Positions 25,950 through 34,788 of a stretch of 64,000 bases of DNA are shown in pieces (positions within the stretch are counted from its first letter, which is position 1; each line of letters starts with the position of its first letter). This DNA comes from CAWGJF01 sp963822905 (GTDB lineage: Bacteria > Bacteroidota > Ignavibacteria > Ignavibacteriales > Ignavibacteriaceae). Both the position numbers and the translations under genes were made by a program. The notes beneath the pieces are model-generated. The model had not been told where the DNA came from. It saw nothing but the letters and a program-made list of their open reading frames with translations, and did no database searches. The stretch covers positions 744,001-808,000 of the forward strand of contig CAWGJF010000002.1 in assembly GCA_963822905.1 (NCBI GenBank). Direction: 5' to 3'.

Positions 25950-27068
25950 CTAAGTTTTTTTGTGATTCTTTGGAATACTAAAATAAAACGTTGCTCCATT
26001 ACCAACTTCTCCTTTACCCCAAACTTTTCCTCCATGTTTATCAATTATCCTTTTTACTATTGCAAGACCAACACCAGTACCTTCAAACTCAGATCCTGTA
26101 TGAAGTCTTTGAAAAACGCCAAACAATTTATCATAATATTGCATATCGAAACCTGCGCCATTGTCTTTAACAGAAAAAATAAAATGGTTGTTTTCAATAA
26201 CTGAATTAATTTCGATAACTGGTTTTTCAACTTTCGCAGAATATTTTATTGCATTAGCAATCAGGTTTGTCATTACCTGCTGAATGAGTGAATTATCAGC
26301 GCTAATATCATGAAGTTTACCATATTTAATTTCGGTGTGATCAACAGTGATTTTACTCTTATCAGATAAAATATTTTTAACCAGATCATTCATATTTACA
26401 CGGGAAATCAATAACGGTTTTCTTCCTAGTCTGGAAAAAGCAAGAAGATCATCAATCAGATTTCCCATTTTTTTTGCATTATCCCTAATTACCCCTAGCA
26501 GGCGATTACCTTCTGTATCCAGCTTATCTGAATAATCTTCTTCAAGCATTTTCGCATATCCGTTTACTGCTCTTAAAGGCGCACGCAAATCATGAGATAC
26601 CGAATAAGAAAAAGCCTCCAATTCTTCAGTACGATTTTGAACTCTTTTTTCAAGTTGTTCATTTAGCAACTTAAATTCTTCTTCTATTTTCTTCCTTTCA
26701 GTTATATCGAATCTAATTGCTACATACTGATATGGTTTATTATTTTCATCCAGGAATGGAACTATTGTCGTGTCAACCCAATAGTATGACCCATATTTAG
26801 CACGGTTCTTTATTTCACCTCTCCAGATTTGACCATTAGCAATTGTAACCCAAATGTCACGAATAAATTCTTTAGGATGGTAACCGGAATTGATTAGCCG
26901 GTGATCCTGGCCAATTAATTCTTCAGCACTATATTGGGATATTTTACAGAATGTTTCATTAACATATTTAATAATTCCTTTTTGATCGGTAATTGCAACA
27001 ATACTTGATTGATCCAGGGCAAATTTATAATCGGAAAGTTCTTTTAAACTTTTTTCAGTTTGATTCAA
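25950..27068 (-). CDS. Soluble PAS-domain sensor histidine kinase
   Basis: 372 residues and no membrane segment. One PAS domain with a PAC tail (residues about 12-125: AITDQKGIIKYVNETFCKIS, GQDHRLINSGYHPKEF, the latter typical of aerotaxis-like/Aer PAS domains), a coiled linker, HisKA with His159 (SYSVSHDLRAPLRAVNGYAKML) and HATPase (N box TNLIANAIKY, DNGAGFDM, GTGVGLAIVKRI). The start is a TTG at 27068 with no clear Shine-Dalgarno, so the N-terminus is uncertain. It is the first gene of the four-gene signalling cluster. Confidence 0.9.
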   Translation of the reverse strand: MNQTEKSLKELSDYKFALDQSSIVAITDQKGIIKYVNETFCKISQYSAEELIGQDHRLINSGYHPKEFIRDIWVTIANGQIWRGEIKNRAKYGSYYWVDTTIVPFLDENNKPYQYVAIRFDITERKKIEEEFKLLNEQLEKRVQNRTEELEAFSYSVSHDLRAPLRAVNGYAKMLEEDYSDKLDTEGNRLLGVIRDNAKKMGNLIDDLLAFSRLGRKPLLISRVNMNDLVKNILSDKSKITVDHTEIKYGKLHDISADNSLIQQVMTNLIANAIKYSAKVEKPVIEINSVIENNHFIFSVKDNGAGFDMQYYDKLFGVFQRLHTGSEFEGTGVGLAIVKRIIDKHGGKVWGKGEVGNGATFYFSIPKNHKKT

Positions 27069-27331
27069 AGATTTATTTCTTTCTTTGTTGTTCTACAAAA
27101 GTCTTCGAAGTGTACAAAACAGATTTTACATAAAGATGTTAGAATCTCATACAACCTTTTAGCAGCGGAATGATTTTTTTCACTCATTCCAAGTATGAAT
27201 ATTTTTCAATATGTAATGGCGAATAGATAATGACAATCTTGAGATATTTTATGTAAAAATCAATATCATCCAAATAATAATAAAAGACAAGATTAAATAT
27301 TGATAGTATAGAGAGAAGAGATATCCTAATT
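27069..27331. other. AT-rich intergenic region upstream of the signalling cluster
   Basis: 263 bases without a convincing open frame. It holds a weak hairpin (GGAATGA at 27167-27173 with TCATTCC at 27184-27190) that lacks a proper U-tract. The promoter of the kinase cluster is expected here but I could not pick it out with confidence. Confidence 0.35.
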
Positions 27332-28513
27332 TCAATTGAGTTTTATCTTCTTAGGAATATAAAATATTGCTGCAAGAACAATGAATGCAGTAAAGAATGC
27401 TCCAGTTAAAAACGGGAATGGATAACCAAGGAATTCAAACGCAAACCCTCCCCAAAGCGGGCCAAGCACCCTGGCAAATGCTGAAAGCGATTGATTAACG
27501 CCAAGAACCAATCCTTGTTCAGCATCTGAAGAAACTTCTGATATTAGACTGAGTACAGTTGGTTGTAACATTCCTGTTCCCAGCGAAAGAAAAACAGAAT
27601 CAATTGCAAGCCATAGAAAATTTCCTGCGTAAGGTATGATTGCAAGAGTTACCATTATCAAAAATGATCCAATAATTAATATTTTCTTTTTTCCAAATAA
27701 TTTAGTTATTGGACCGATTAATCCTCCCTGAACTGCCGCTGAGCTTAAACCAATTATTCCAAACATATAGCCGTTCTGCAGATCGGAAAAACCATACTCC
27801 TGAATACCAAGAAGGGCAAATGTTCCATATATATTTGCAAATGAAAATGTGAGAATGAAAAAGAGTGAAATCAGAATAGCCAGGTTTGTATTACTGAACG
27901 CCTGTTTCATGCCATCAATGTTAATCAGTTTCCTACCTATTACTGTTTCGGCATCACGATTTAAATTTGATTCAGGAAGTAATATTAGGGTAACTATAAA
28001 TGCGATAAATGAAAATGAAGCTGATCCTAATCCAGTTACCATATATCCGGATTTGGAAAGAAATCCACCAATGAGGGGACCAAACACAAATCCCAATCCG
28101 AAAGCTGCCCCGATCAATCCCATACCTTTAGACCGGGTTTCTTTTGTCGTAACATCCGCTATATAAGCCTGGGCTACTGCAATACTGCTTCCGCCAACCC
28201 CAGCAACTATTCTTGAAATCATCAAAAGAAGAAATGAATTTGTAAATGCAAAAATCACATAACCAATTGCATTGATTAACAGGCAAACAACAATTACAGG
28301 TTTGCGTCCATGTTTATCTGAAATCTTTCCTAATATCGGATTAAAGAAAAATTGAACCAAAGAGTAAACAGCTATTACAATTCCAATTGCTGTTTCATCG
28401 ACTCCCAGAATTTTTTCTGCAAAGGCAGGAAGAATTGGAATTAATATGCCAAATCCTAGAAGGTCAATAAAAACTGTCAAAAAAATGAGGGATAGTGCAG
28501 ACTTACTTTTCAA
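27332..28513 (-). CDS. MFS transporter, drug:H+ antiporter (TetA-like) class
   Basis: 393 residues, 12 predicted membrane spans. N-terminal LIFLTVFIDLLGFGILIPILPAF and the loop 2-3 motif GKISDKHGRKPVIV are typical of 12-TM DHA1 exporters related to TetA and bacterial multidrug pumps. A GIGxAFGLGFVFGPLIGG-like motif C is present (GAAFGLGFVFGPLIGGFL), which marks antiporters. The substrate cannot be predicted, and it should not be called a resistance gene on this evidence. It stands alone between the kinase cluster and the glycosidase-like lipoprotein. Confidence 0.88.
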   Translation of the reverse strand: MKSKSALSLIFLTVFIDLLGFGILIPILPAFAEKILGVDETAIGIVIAVYSLVQFFFNPILGKISDKHGRKPVIVVCLLINAIGYVIFAFTNSFLLLMISRIVAGVGGSSIAVAQAYIADVTTKETRSKGMGLIGAAFGLGFVFGPLIGGFLSKSGYMVTGLGSASFSFIAFIVTLILLPESNLNRDAETVIGRKLINIDGMKQAFSNTNLAILISLFFILTFSFANIYGTFALLGIQEYGFSDLQNGYMFGIIGLSSAAVQGGLIGPITKLFGKKKILIIGSFLIMVTLAIIPYAGNFLWLAIDSVFLSLGTGMLQPTVLSLISEVSSDAEQGLVLGVNQSLSAFARVLGPLWGGFAFEFLGYPFPFLTGAFFTAFIVLAAIFYIPKKIKLN

Positions 28514-28590
28514 TAATTTACCGTAATTATATTATTCAAAATGATAATTAAATATAAAAATAAACAAGAATGGATAATGTGATTTGTGGG

Positions 28591-29712
28591 TCATTTATTT
28601 AGCCATTCCATCCATGTCTGATGAGCGATTCTTGGATTACCATTTTCATCGATTAGACCAGTATCTCTCCAAAGAATTCTAAAATCATCCGGGCTGCCAA
28701 TTGCAACCCATAATGCATCATAATCTCTGAGCACAAAATTAATAACAAATTCTACATCATATTCCTGTGCTTTATTTAATAGATACGAGATATAATTGTT
28801 CTGCAATTCCGGAGTTCCTTCTATAATTACTGAACCTCCGTTGATTGAAATTGTATCTGCTTCATAACCTGTTTCACAAATAGCAATTGGTTTTGAAGTG
28901 TATGCAAAAATCCTGTCAAAAAGGTTTTGTGGTACTGGATCTGTCAACAATGAACTGATATAAGGATAAACAGATATCCCAAAAACATCTGTGTATGGCA
29001 TTATATCATTAAGTGCCTGCTGTTGCTTTGTTTGGTCTGCATCAGAATATTCCTGAATCAGATCCATCCCAGTAAATGAAACAAACACCAGCAGATTTGG
29101 ATATGAAACTTTCAATTGCTGATAAACATATTTATGAAGTTCGAGATATGATTCCCACAAATCCGGGCGAAGTTTCATCAGCAGGTTTACTTCAATTCCA
29201 ATTACAAAATAATCAGGATTGAAAAAATTAATAACACGGTTACAATAATTAAGAAATGCTTCTTTTACATAAGGATGATTAAATGAAATTGTATCCCACG
29301 GTGCAGGCAACGGAAGATTTCCTTCTTCAGCTTTATATGGTGCGAGTGCATTCCTGTTAATGCTAATTGGTGTAACAGCAATATATTTTTTATGAGTGGC
29401 TGGTGTCCTTGAAAGACGATACTGCCAATCTGCCAGAATATTTGGATGAAAATCGGTATCAGCTAATGCTTCAATCCAGGGAATACCATCATCAAAATGA
29501 TGAGCAATTATATCTGCATCTGTTGCTAATTTATCATAAACATAATTTTGCGCTCCAGCGTTTATATCATAAGGAAATGGAGTGAATCCCATATAAAAAT
29601 TTCTTTTTTCAGCAGGTGGTGGATTTGTAGAATTTTCTTTACTACAACTTATTATAATGGATAGTAAAATAAATATTTGAAGTGCAAAAAATCTTTTTAA
29701 TAAATTTGTCAT
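28591..29712 (-). CDS. Lipoprotein with glycoside-hydrolase-like TIM barrel
   Basis: 373 residues. A lipoprotein signal peptide ends at SIIISCSKENS. The rest reads like a clan GH-A barrel: YFVIGIEVNLLMKLRPDLWESY has a Glu after strand 4 in the acid/base position, and PIAICETGYEAD has a Glu near strand 7 in the nucleophile position, similar to the arrangement in GH53-type galactanases. DVFGISVYPYIS fits strand 6. No carbohydrate-binding module is seen. It is two bases upstream of the CapA gene in the same direction, so the pair may work together at the cell surface. The substrate is unknown. Confidence 0.72.
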   Translation of the reverse strand: MTNLLKRFFALQIFILLSIIISCSKENSTNPPPAEKRNFYMGFTPFPYDINAGAQNYVYDKLATDADIIAHHFDDGIPWIEALADTDFHPNILADWQYRLSRTPATHKKYIAVTPISINRNALAPYKAEEGNLPLPAPWDTISFNHPYVKEAFLNYCNRVINFFNPDYFVIGIEVNLLMKLRPDLWESYLELHKYVYQQLKVSYPNLLVFVSFTGMDLIQEYSDADQTKQQQALNDIMPYTDVFGISVYPYISSLLTDPVPQNLFDRIFAYTSKPIAICETGYEADTISINGGSVIIEGTPELQNNYISYLLNKAQEYDVEFVINFVLRDYDALWVAIGSPDDFRILWRDTGLIDENGNPRIAHQTWMEWLNK

Positions 29713-29714
29713 TT

Positions 29715-30920
29715 CTATTGAATTATAAGCGAGTCTGGAGACATTTTCTTAATCATTTGGACTGGTTCGCTTAGCTTTACTTTGCTGGTATATTTAGTAA
29801 TGATTTCTTTAGTATCATCAAAGGCTTGTTCCATATCTCTTAAATCTTTTTCATTTAAATAAATATAAGCTGAATCAGGTTTTTCAGGGTCTTCAGGAAA
29901 AATTACATATTCTTTTTTTCCATTTATTTCTCCTTTAAATACCCATGTTGGTAAATACTGTATGTCAGAAATATAAACTGAATCAGTGAATACATTTTTT
30001 GCTAGAGTAATTGAAAGAATCACACCTGCATCAGAATATCTCCATCTTTGGTTGGAAATAAAATTTCCCATTGAATATGCAATTAAACCTGTATCCAATT
30101 TAGCATTTACAGTTTTGAAATATTTTAAAGGTTGAATTGAATGCGGATGACTACCAATAATAATATCTGCTCCCAATAGAATTGTGTTTTCTACAGTTTC
30201 TTTTTGATATGTGTTTGGTTCTCTTTTGTATTCTTCACCATAATGAAACTGTGTCAAAACAATTTCTGCACCTGCATCTCTAGCATCAGAAATATCATTT
30301 GAAATGGAATCCTTATTAATAAGATTAACTAAATAATCTTTTCCTTTTGGAATAGGAACTCCATTTGTGTTTTCTGTATAAGCAAGTATTGCAATCTTAA
30401 TTCCATTTAAATTAAATATACGTATTGAATCCTTATCACTTTCACTCAAAGCTGTTCCGGAATAACTTAAATCATTTTTCAGGATTTGTTCGATAGTACG
30501 TTTGACGCCTTTTTCTCCCTGGTCGATTGCATGATTGTTTGCTGTAACGAGCAAATCAAAACCTGCATCTTTTATAGCATAAATAAAATCATCCGGCGCA
30601 TTGAAAAAAGGATATCCGCTGTAACCTTTTAATTTCCCTGCGGTAACTGTTTCCAGGTTTCCAATTGTTAAATCAGCATCCGATAAATATTTCTTAACTT
30701 CTCTGTAAACTCCGGTAAAATCAAAACTATCTGCATTCACTTTTGCGTAATTAAACTGAGTTGAATGGCACATCAGGTCACCGACAATTTTAATTGTGGC
30801 ATAAGTGACTGAATCCTGAGGTACACTTTTTTCCTCACTGATTTTAGGATTTGAATTAAATAAAAAAAAGGTAAGGATTAGTATTGAAGGAAGTACAATT
30901 ATATTTAGTAATATTTTCAT
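29715..30920 (-). CDS. CapA-family protein (PGA_cap / metallophosphatase fold)
   Basis: 401 residues with an N-terminal signal anchor (MKILLNIIVLPSILILTFFLF). The family motifs are present: IKIVGDLMCH at the start of the domain, DLTIGNLETVTAG, TANNHAIDQGEKGV, TQFHYGEEY and GSHPHSIQPLKYF, with the metal-type residues Asp, Asn and His retained. CapA proteins are linked to poly-gamma-glutamate capsule making, but many homologues sit outside capsule operons, as here. The ATG at 30920 is used because the longer frame would begin at a TTG inside the terminator hairpin of the preceding gene. Confidence 0.85.
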   Translation of the reverse strand: MKILLNIIVLPSILILTFFLFNSNPKISEEKSVPQDSVTYATIKIVGDLMCHSTQFNYAKVNADSFDFTGVYREVKKYLSDADLTIGNLETVTAGKLKGYSGYPFFNAPDDFIYAIKDAGFDLLVTANNHAIDQGEKGVKRTIEQILKNDLSYSGTALSESDKDSIRIFNLNGIKIAILAYTENTNGVPIPKGKDYLVNLINKDSISNDISDARDAGAEIVLTQFHYGEEYKREPNTYQKETVENTILLGADIIIGSHPHSIQPLKYFKTVNAKLDTGLIAYSMGNFISNQRWRYSDAGVILSITLAKNVFTDSVYISDIQYLPTWVFKGEINGKKEYVIFPEDPEKPDSAYIYLNEKDLRDMEQAFDDTKEIITKYTSKVKLSEPVQMIKKMSPDSLIIQ

Positions 30921-30930
30921 ATAAAAAAGT

Positions 30931-30958
30931 GGCTGGATCAATTTTAATTAATCCAGCC
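30931..30958 (-). terminator. Rho-independent terminator after the histone-like gene
   Basis: GGCTGGAT pairs perfectly with ATCCAGCC around a 12-base AT-rich loop, followed on the minus strand by ACTTTTTTAT. It separates the histone-like gene from capA, and rules out a TTG start for capA at 30941. Confidence 0.75.
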
Positions 30959-30994
30959 ATAATAATTCTAATTCTAAATGATTAGTAATCTAAA

Positions 30995-31186
30995 TCAGCT
31001 TTTATCAGCTTTACGGGATGCTTTTACATCCTGAATGTCTTTACGAACATCCTGAGCAAGCTTTCTTAACTCGCTTAAACCTTTTCTAACGCGAGTTCCG
31101 GCTGCTGCCTGTCCTTTCTCATAGAATTTCTGAAAGTCAGTTTCCAGCCCTTGAACGAATTGAACGAGTTGATGATATTTTTCCAT
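30995..31186 (-). CDS. Histone H1-like protein Hc1
   Basis: 63 residues, strongly basic towards the C-terminus. The sequence (MEKYHQLVQFVQGLETDFQK, then GQAAAGTRVRKGLSELRKLAQDVRKDIQ) matches the small Hc1-like proteins of Bacteroidota and Chlamydiae, which bind DNA and may compact it. A very strong Shine-Dalgarno (GGGAGGGA) lies just upstream, suggesting high expression. It follows the iron-sulfur protein gene by about 30 bases and ends at a terminator, so it can be expressed from that unit or on its own. Confidence 0.88.
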   Translation of the reverse strand: MEKYHQLVQFVQGLETDFQKFYEKGQAAAGTRVRKGLSELRKLAQDVRKDIQDVKASRKADKS

Positions 31187-31215
31187 CAGTCCCTCCCTAA
31201 ATTAGTTAATGATTG

Positions 31216-33213
31216 TTAATTAGAATTTTCCAGTACTATTTCCGCAATATCTTTTACAGCTACAGTTTCAGATTTTTCAAAATGTTTTACACCATCTGTC
31301 ATCATTGTCATACAAAACGGGCAAGCAGAAGCAATTGTATCAGCATTCGTTCCTAAAGCTTCTTTTGTTCTTTCTATGTTTATTTTACCACCTTCTTCAT
31401 CTTCGAGGAACATTCTTCCTCCACCTCCACCACAACAGAATCCACGGCTTTTATTTCTTTCCATTTCAACTAAATCTAATCCTTCAATATTGCTTATTGT
31501 ATTCCTGGGCGATTCATAGACACTATTATATCTACCTAAATAACAAGAATCGTGATATGTAACTTTATTTTGATTTCCGGATTTTATAGATATTTTATTT
31601 TCTGAAATCAAATTATCAATGAACTCTGAATGGTGGAAAACTTCAAAATTACCACCAAATTGTTTGTATTCATTTTTTAATGAATGAAAACAATGAGGAC
31701 AGGCAGTTACGATTTTTTTAACATTATAATTATTCAAAGTTTCAACATTTTCAGTCATCATCATTTGAGCTAAATACTCATTTCCGAGTCTTCTAGCAGT
31801 GTCACCGTTGCATTTTTCCTCATTTCCAAGAATTCTGAAGTTAATATTAGCTTTTTGCATCAATTTCGCAAAAGCTTGCGTCACTTTTTTATACCGGTCA
31901 TCAAATGAGCCGGCACAGCCAACCCAGAACAAAATATCGCAATTTGGGTCCTCAGACATTGTTTTTATGTCCATTCCTTCTGCCCAGTTGGCTCTGTCTG
32001 CCTGATTAAAAGCCCAGGGAGTATAATTTGTTTCCAGGCTTTTAAATACATTATTCAAATTTGATGGGAATTCGGACTCAGTTAAAACGAGGTTTCTACG
32101 CATATCTACAATTGTGTCAACGTGTTCTATCATCACTGGACATTCCTGAACACAAGCCATACAGGTTGTGCATTCCCAGAGTTCAATATCTTTAACATAA
32201 TCGTGTACAAGAGTCTTTTCAAATTGTTCTCCCTCAGAAATTCCCGAAGCTAACAATGGTGCAGCATCTTTAGTTCGTCTGCGAACATTAACAATTATTT
32301 CTCTTGGGGAAAGGGATTTTTCAACGGTGTTTGCAGGACAAACAGATGTACATCGCCCACATTCTGTACAGGAATAACCATCAAGAATTTGCTTCCAGCT
32401 AAAATGTTGAATATCTGAAGCACCAAATGTTTCAACACTTTCATCTTCAAGATCAAGTTTTTTAATTGTATTGCGAATTGGATCCAGATTTGCAAAAAAT
32501 GTATTAGGAATTGAAGTAAGGACATGAAGATGTTTTGAATAAGGGAGAAAATTCAGAAATCCTAAAACAAGGATTATATGTGACCACCAGAAAACTTCGT
32601 AAGTAATTTGTGCAGCATTTGTATTTCCAGAAAAAATCACAGGACTTAATCCAGCAGAAATTGGCCTGATTTCATATCCACCCAGGATAAATTCATGTTT
32701 TGCAACCATAGCAATGTTCTGCCCGAACATCGATACAACTACAAACATTATTAGTAATAAAATAAAAACAGCATCCATTGAAGATGATTTGTCAACCTGA
32801 AGCCTTGGAATTTTTATTACGAATCTTCTGAAGAGTGCATTAAGTACTGCCAATATTACTAACAATCCAAAAATATCTTGAATTATTGTAATTATTGAAT
32901 AAAATGGACCTAAAAATGATAAGCTGAAACCTGAATAAAATCCTTGCAATAATGCTTCAATAACTGCGAAGAGAAAGAGCATAAACCCCCAGAAAATAAG
33001 GAAATGAGTCATTCCAGCTGCAGGATCCCTTAGCAGTTTTGATTGACCAAAGGCGATCTTAAGAACATTTTTAATTCTCATCCCTATTTCATCAAAACGG
33101 TCATCCTTCTTTTTTGCAACCATCATATATTTTATCAAGTTACGACAACTCCAGATAAAAAAAGAGATTGCGGAAACGAAGACCAGGATGAAAACTATGT
33201 TCTTAATTGTCAT
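31216..33213 (-). CDS. Membrane-anchored iron-sulfur oxidoreductase, HdrD/GlpC-like (NarI-type domain + 2x[4Fe-4S] + cysteine-rich domains)
   Basis: 665 residues. The N-terminal 250 residues contain about six membrane spans like those of NarI-type quinone-linked subunits. Two ferredoxin-type clusters follow (CTECGRCTSVCPAN and CTTCMACVQECPV), then two cysteine-rich domains of the heterodisulfide-reductase kind: the first with WVGCAGS, EEKCNGD and ACPHC, the second with DSCYLGRYN, GFCCGGGGGRM and ACPFC. Such proteins shuttle electrons between the quinone pool and soluble partners, often acyl-CoA dehydrogenase/ETF. The acyl-CoA dehydrogenase gene about 1.6 kb away is suggestive only. It follows bioY by three bases. 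Confidence 0.88.
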   Translation of the reverse strand: MTIKNIVFILVFVSAISFFIWSCRNLIKYMMVAKKKDDRFDEIGMRIKNVLKIAFGQSKLLRDPAAGMTHFLIFWGFMLFLFAVIEALLQGFYSGFSLSFLGPFYSIITIIQDIFGLLVILAVLNALFRRFVIKIPRLQVDKSSSMDAVFILLLIMFVVVSMFGQNIAMVAKHEFILGGYEIRPISAGLSPVIFSGNTNAAQITYEVFWWSHIILVLGFLNFLPYSKHLHVLTSIPNTFFANLDPIRNTIKKLDLEDESVETFGASDIQHFSWKQILDGYSCTECGRCTSVCPANTVEKSLSPREIIVNVRRRTKDAAPLLASGISEGEQFEKTLVHDYVKDIELWECTTCMACVQECPVMIEHVDTIVDMRRNLVLTESEFPSNLNNVFKSLETNYTPWAFNQADRANWAEGMDIKTMSEDPNCDILFWVGCAGSFDDRYKKVTQAFAKLMQKANINFRILGNEEKCNGDTARRLGNEYLAQMMMTENVETLNNYNVKKIVTACPHCFHSLKNEYKQFGGNFEVFHHSEFIDNLISENKISIKSGNQNKVTYHDSCYLGRYNSVYESPRNTISNIEGLDLVEMERNKSRGFCCGGGGGRMFLEDEEGGKINIERTKEALGTNADTIASACPFCMTMMTDGVKHFEKSETVAVKDIAEIVLENSN

Positions 33214-33216
33214 TAA

Positions 33217-33789
33217 TTACTTTTGACTTCTTTTAATTCCAAAATAGATTGATGCAGCAGCAAATACTTTTACTACCATCCAGATTGAAAAGATTCCTGC
33301 TCCACCACTTATTGCTGTAGACCAATCATGCAAATAAAAAGAATTCAGAAATAGTGTTCCAAATAACAAGACGAGTAAATATCCCACAAACATTGAAACA
33401 ACAACGCCAACATATCCGGAATACTTTTTAACTAAAAAACCAACAACAAGAGCAGCTACAGGAAAAGCTAAAAGATATCCACCGGTTGGACCAAACAATT
33501 GAGCAAATCCAAAACCACCTTCCCCGGTTTGAGCAAATACTGGTAATCCGGTAATCCCGAGTGCAAGGTATAATAATTGACTGTAAGCACCCTTCTTAGC
33601 TCCTAACAAAGCTCCGGCAAGTAAAACGAACATTACCTGCAACGTAAATGGAACGGGTTTAACAGGAATAGTAAGCTGTGCACCAATTGCAGTTAGAAGT
33701 GCAAATGAAATGATCCAGAATAGTTCAGATGATTTAACAGTGGATATTACATAACTTAATTTGCTAACTGCCTTCGTTTGTTGATTCAT
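33217..33789 (-). CDS. bioY: Biotin transporter BioY (S component)
   Basis: 190-residue membrane protein that binds and imports biotin, either alone or with an ECF module. Landmarks: IPVKPVPFTLQVMFVLLAGALLGAKKGAYSQLLYLALGITGLPVFA (quoted in parts: PVPFTLQVMFVLLAG, YLALGITGLPVFA) and FGPTGGYLLAFPVAA. Around five or six spans. No ECF ATPase genes occur in the window. It lies eight bases downstream of the alpha/beta hydrolase gene and three bases upstream of the iron-sulfur protein gene. Confidence 0.93.
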   Translation of the reverse strand: MNQQTKAVSKLSYVISTVKSSELFWIISFALLTAIGAQLTIPVKPVPFTLQVMFVLLAGALLGAKKGAYSQLLYLALGITGLPVFAQTGEGGFGFAQLFGPTGGYLLAFPVAALVVGFLVKKYSGYVGVVVSMFVGYLLVLLFGTLFLNSFYLHDWSTAISGGAGIFSIWMVVKVFAAASIYFGIKRSQK

Positions 33790-33797
33790 AAAAGTCC

Positions 33798-34628
33798 TCA
33801 GTTTAAATGTTTCTTAAAAAATATTTTTGTTTTTTCTAAAACTAAATCCAAAACCGGGTTTGAATTTTGAAATGGATGTTGAGCATCAAATGTATGCCCT
33901 GTTTTCGGAATTATATTAATTTCTTTTTGTGTCGAGCCTGACCAATCTAAAATATTTTGTGCCTCTTTAGCCGGGACAGTTAAATCCTGTTCTCCGTGTA
34001 TAACCAACAGCGGATTTTTATAATTCCTGATGCTCTCTTCAAGGTTTAAGGATTTATTTTTTTTTCTTTCAATATCATTAAGAAATGAAACATCAAGTCG
34101 CATCATTTGTTTTGTCCGCGAATTCTGAAACTCTAAAAATCCTTTTTCAAACCACTCATCTTTTTGATGTTTAGTATATCTGTCAATTTTTGAAATCGAA
34201 CTCCACAGAACAATTGCATCAAAATTGATTTTTTGAGAAGCCAGCATTGTTACTGCAGCACCCCGACTATGTCCAACAATTCCAATTCCCTTATTTGATT
34301 TACCACCAAAAAACTTATTTAAATATGAATCAGCAACCTGCTCTAATTCTTCCTTTTCAAGTGAAAATGAATTAATTGCAAATTTGTCCAATTCAGTAAA
34401 TTCAAGCGGATTCGTTCCAATACCATTATGTGAAAAATTAAAAGAAAGCACAAAAAATCCATTTTCAGAAAGATATTGAGAAGCAAATGGCCAGAATCCC
34501 CAATCTTTAAATCCCTTAAATCCATGCACACAAATTATGCACGGAGCTGCATTTATGTTCTCAATTCCGTATGCACTTATTTGAATTTCGTTATTCTTAT
34601 TTGATTTTAATAGAAATTCGTTCTGCAT
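33798..34628 (-). CDS. Alpha/beta hydrolase
   Basis: 276 residues. The fold is shown by IICVHGFKGFKDWGFWPFA (oxyanion loop), the nucleophile elbow GHSRGA, GEQDLTVPAKEA with the catalytic Asp, and GHTFDAQHPF with the catalytic His. It is cytoplasmic, with no signal peptide. Its position directly before bioY tempts one to think of a BioH-like pimeloyl-ester hydrolase, but the sequence resembles general dienelactone-hydrolase or prolyl-oligopeptidase-like esterases and I do not claim that role. ATG at 34628 is preferred over a TTG three codons earlier. Confidence 0.85.
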   Translation of the reverse strand: MQNEFLLKSNKNNEIQISAYGIENINAAPCIICVHGFKGFKDWGFWPFASQYLSENGFFVLSFNFSHNGIGTNPLEFTELDKFAINSFSLEKEELEQVADSYLNKFFGGKSNKGIGIVGHSRGAAVTMLASQKINFDAIVLWSSISKIDRYTKHQKDEWFEKGFLEFQNSRTKQMMRLDVSFLNDIERKKNKSLNLEESIRNYKNPLLVIHGEQDLTVPAKEAQNILDWSGSTQKEINIIPKTGHTFDAQHPFQNSNPVLDLVLEKTKIFFKKHLN

Positions 34629-34636
34629 TACTGTCA

Positions 34637-34665
34637 AATATGCTTATTAAACTAGGAAAAGTCAA
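34637..34665 (-). promoter_or_regulatory. Possible promoter of the hydrolase-bioY-iron-sulfur unit
   Basis: On the minus strand TTGACT (34665-34660) and CATATT (34642-34637) are 17 bases apart. Transcription would begin almost at the ATG at 34628, giving a near-leaderless message. Plausible but unproven. Confidence 0.35.
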
Positions 34666-34788
34666 TAATTTAAGTAAAAATCAATTTTTTATTAATTGTT
34701 CACTTTTTTCCAAAATATTCTCGTCCTGTAATTGCCTAATTATTTGATTAATTTGCTTTTACATTTTTCACATTTCCGGAATATCTTA

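Noticed and set aside
27167..27190. Terminator between the MFS gene and the kinase cluster
   Set aside because: The stem is seven pairs with a ten-base loop and no downstream U-tract in the minus direction, so it is too weak to call.
27332..28513. Tetracycline resistance gene
   Set aside because: The TetA-like look is shared by many MFS exporters; there is no TetR-type regulator nearby and no basis for naming a substrate.
31305..31562. Open frame on the plus strand opposite the iron-sulfur protein
   Set aside because: It is the antisense of the cysteine-rich domain, with low-complexity His/Leu runs and no independent start signal.
33798..34628. BioH function for the hydrolase next to bioY
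   Set aside because: Adjacency alone; the sequence does not show BioH-specific features and no bio synthesis genes are near.
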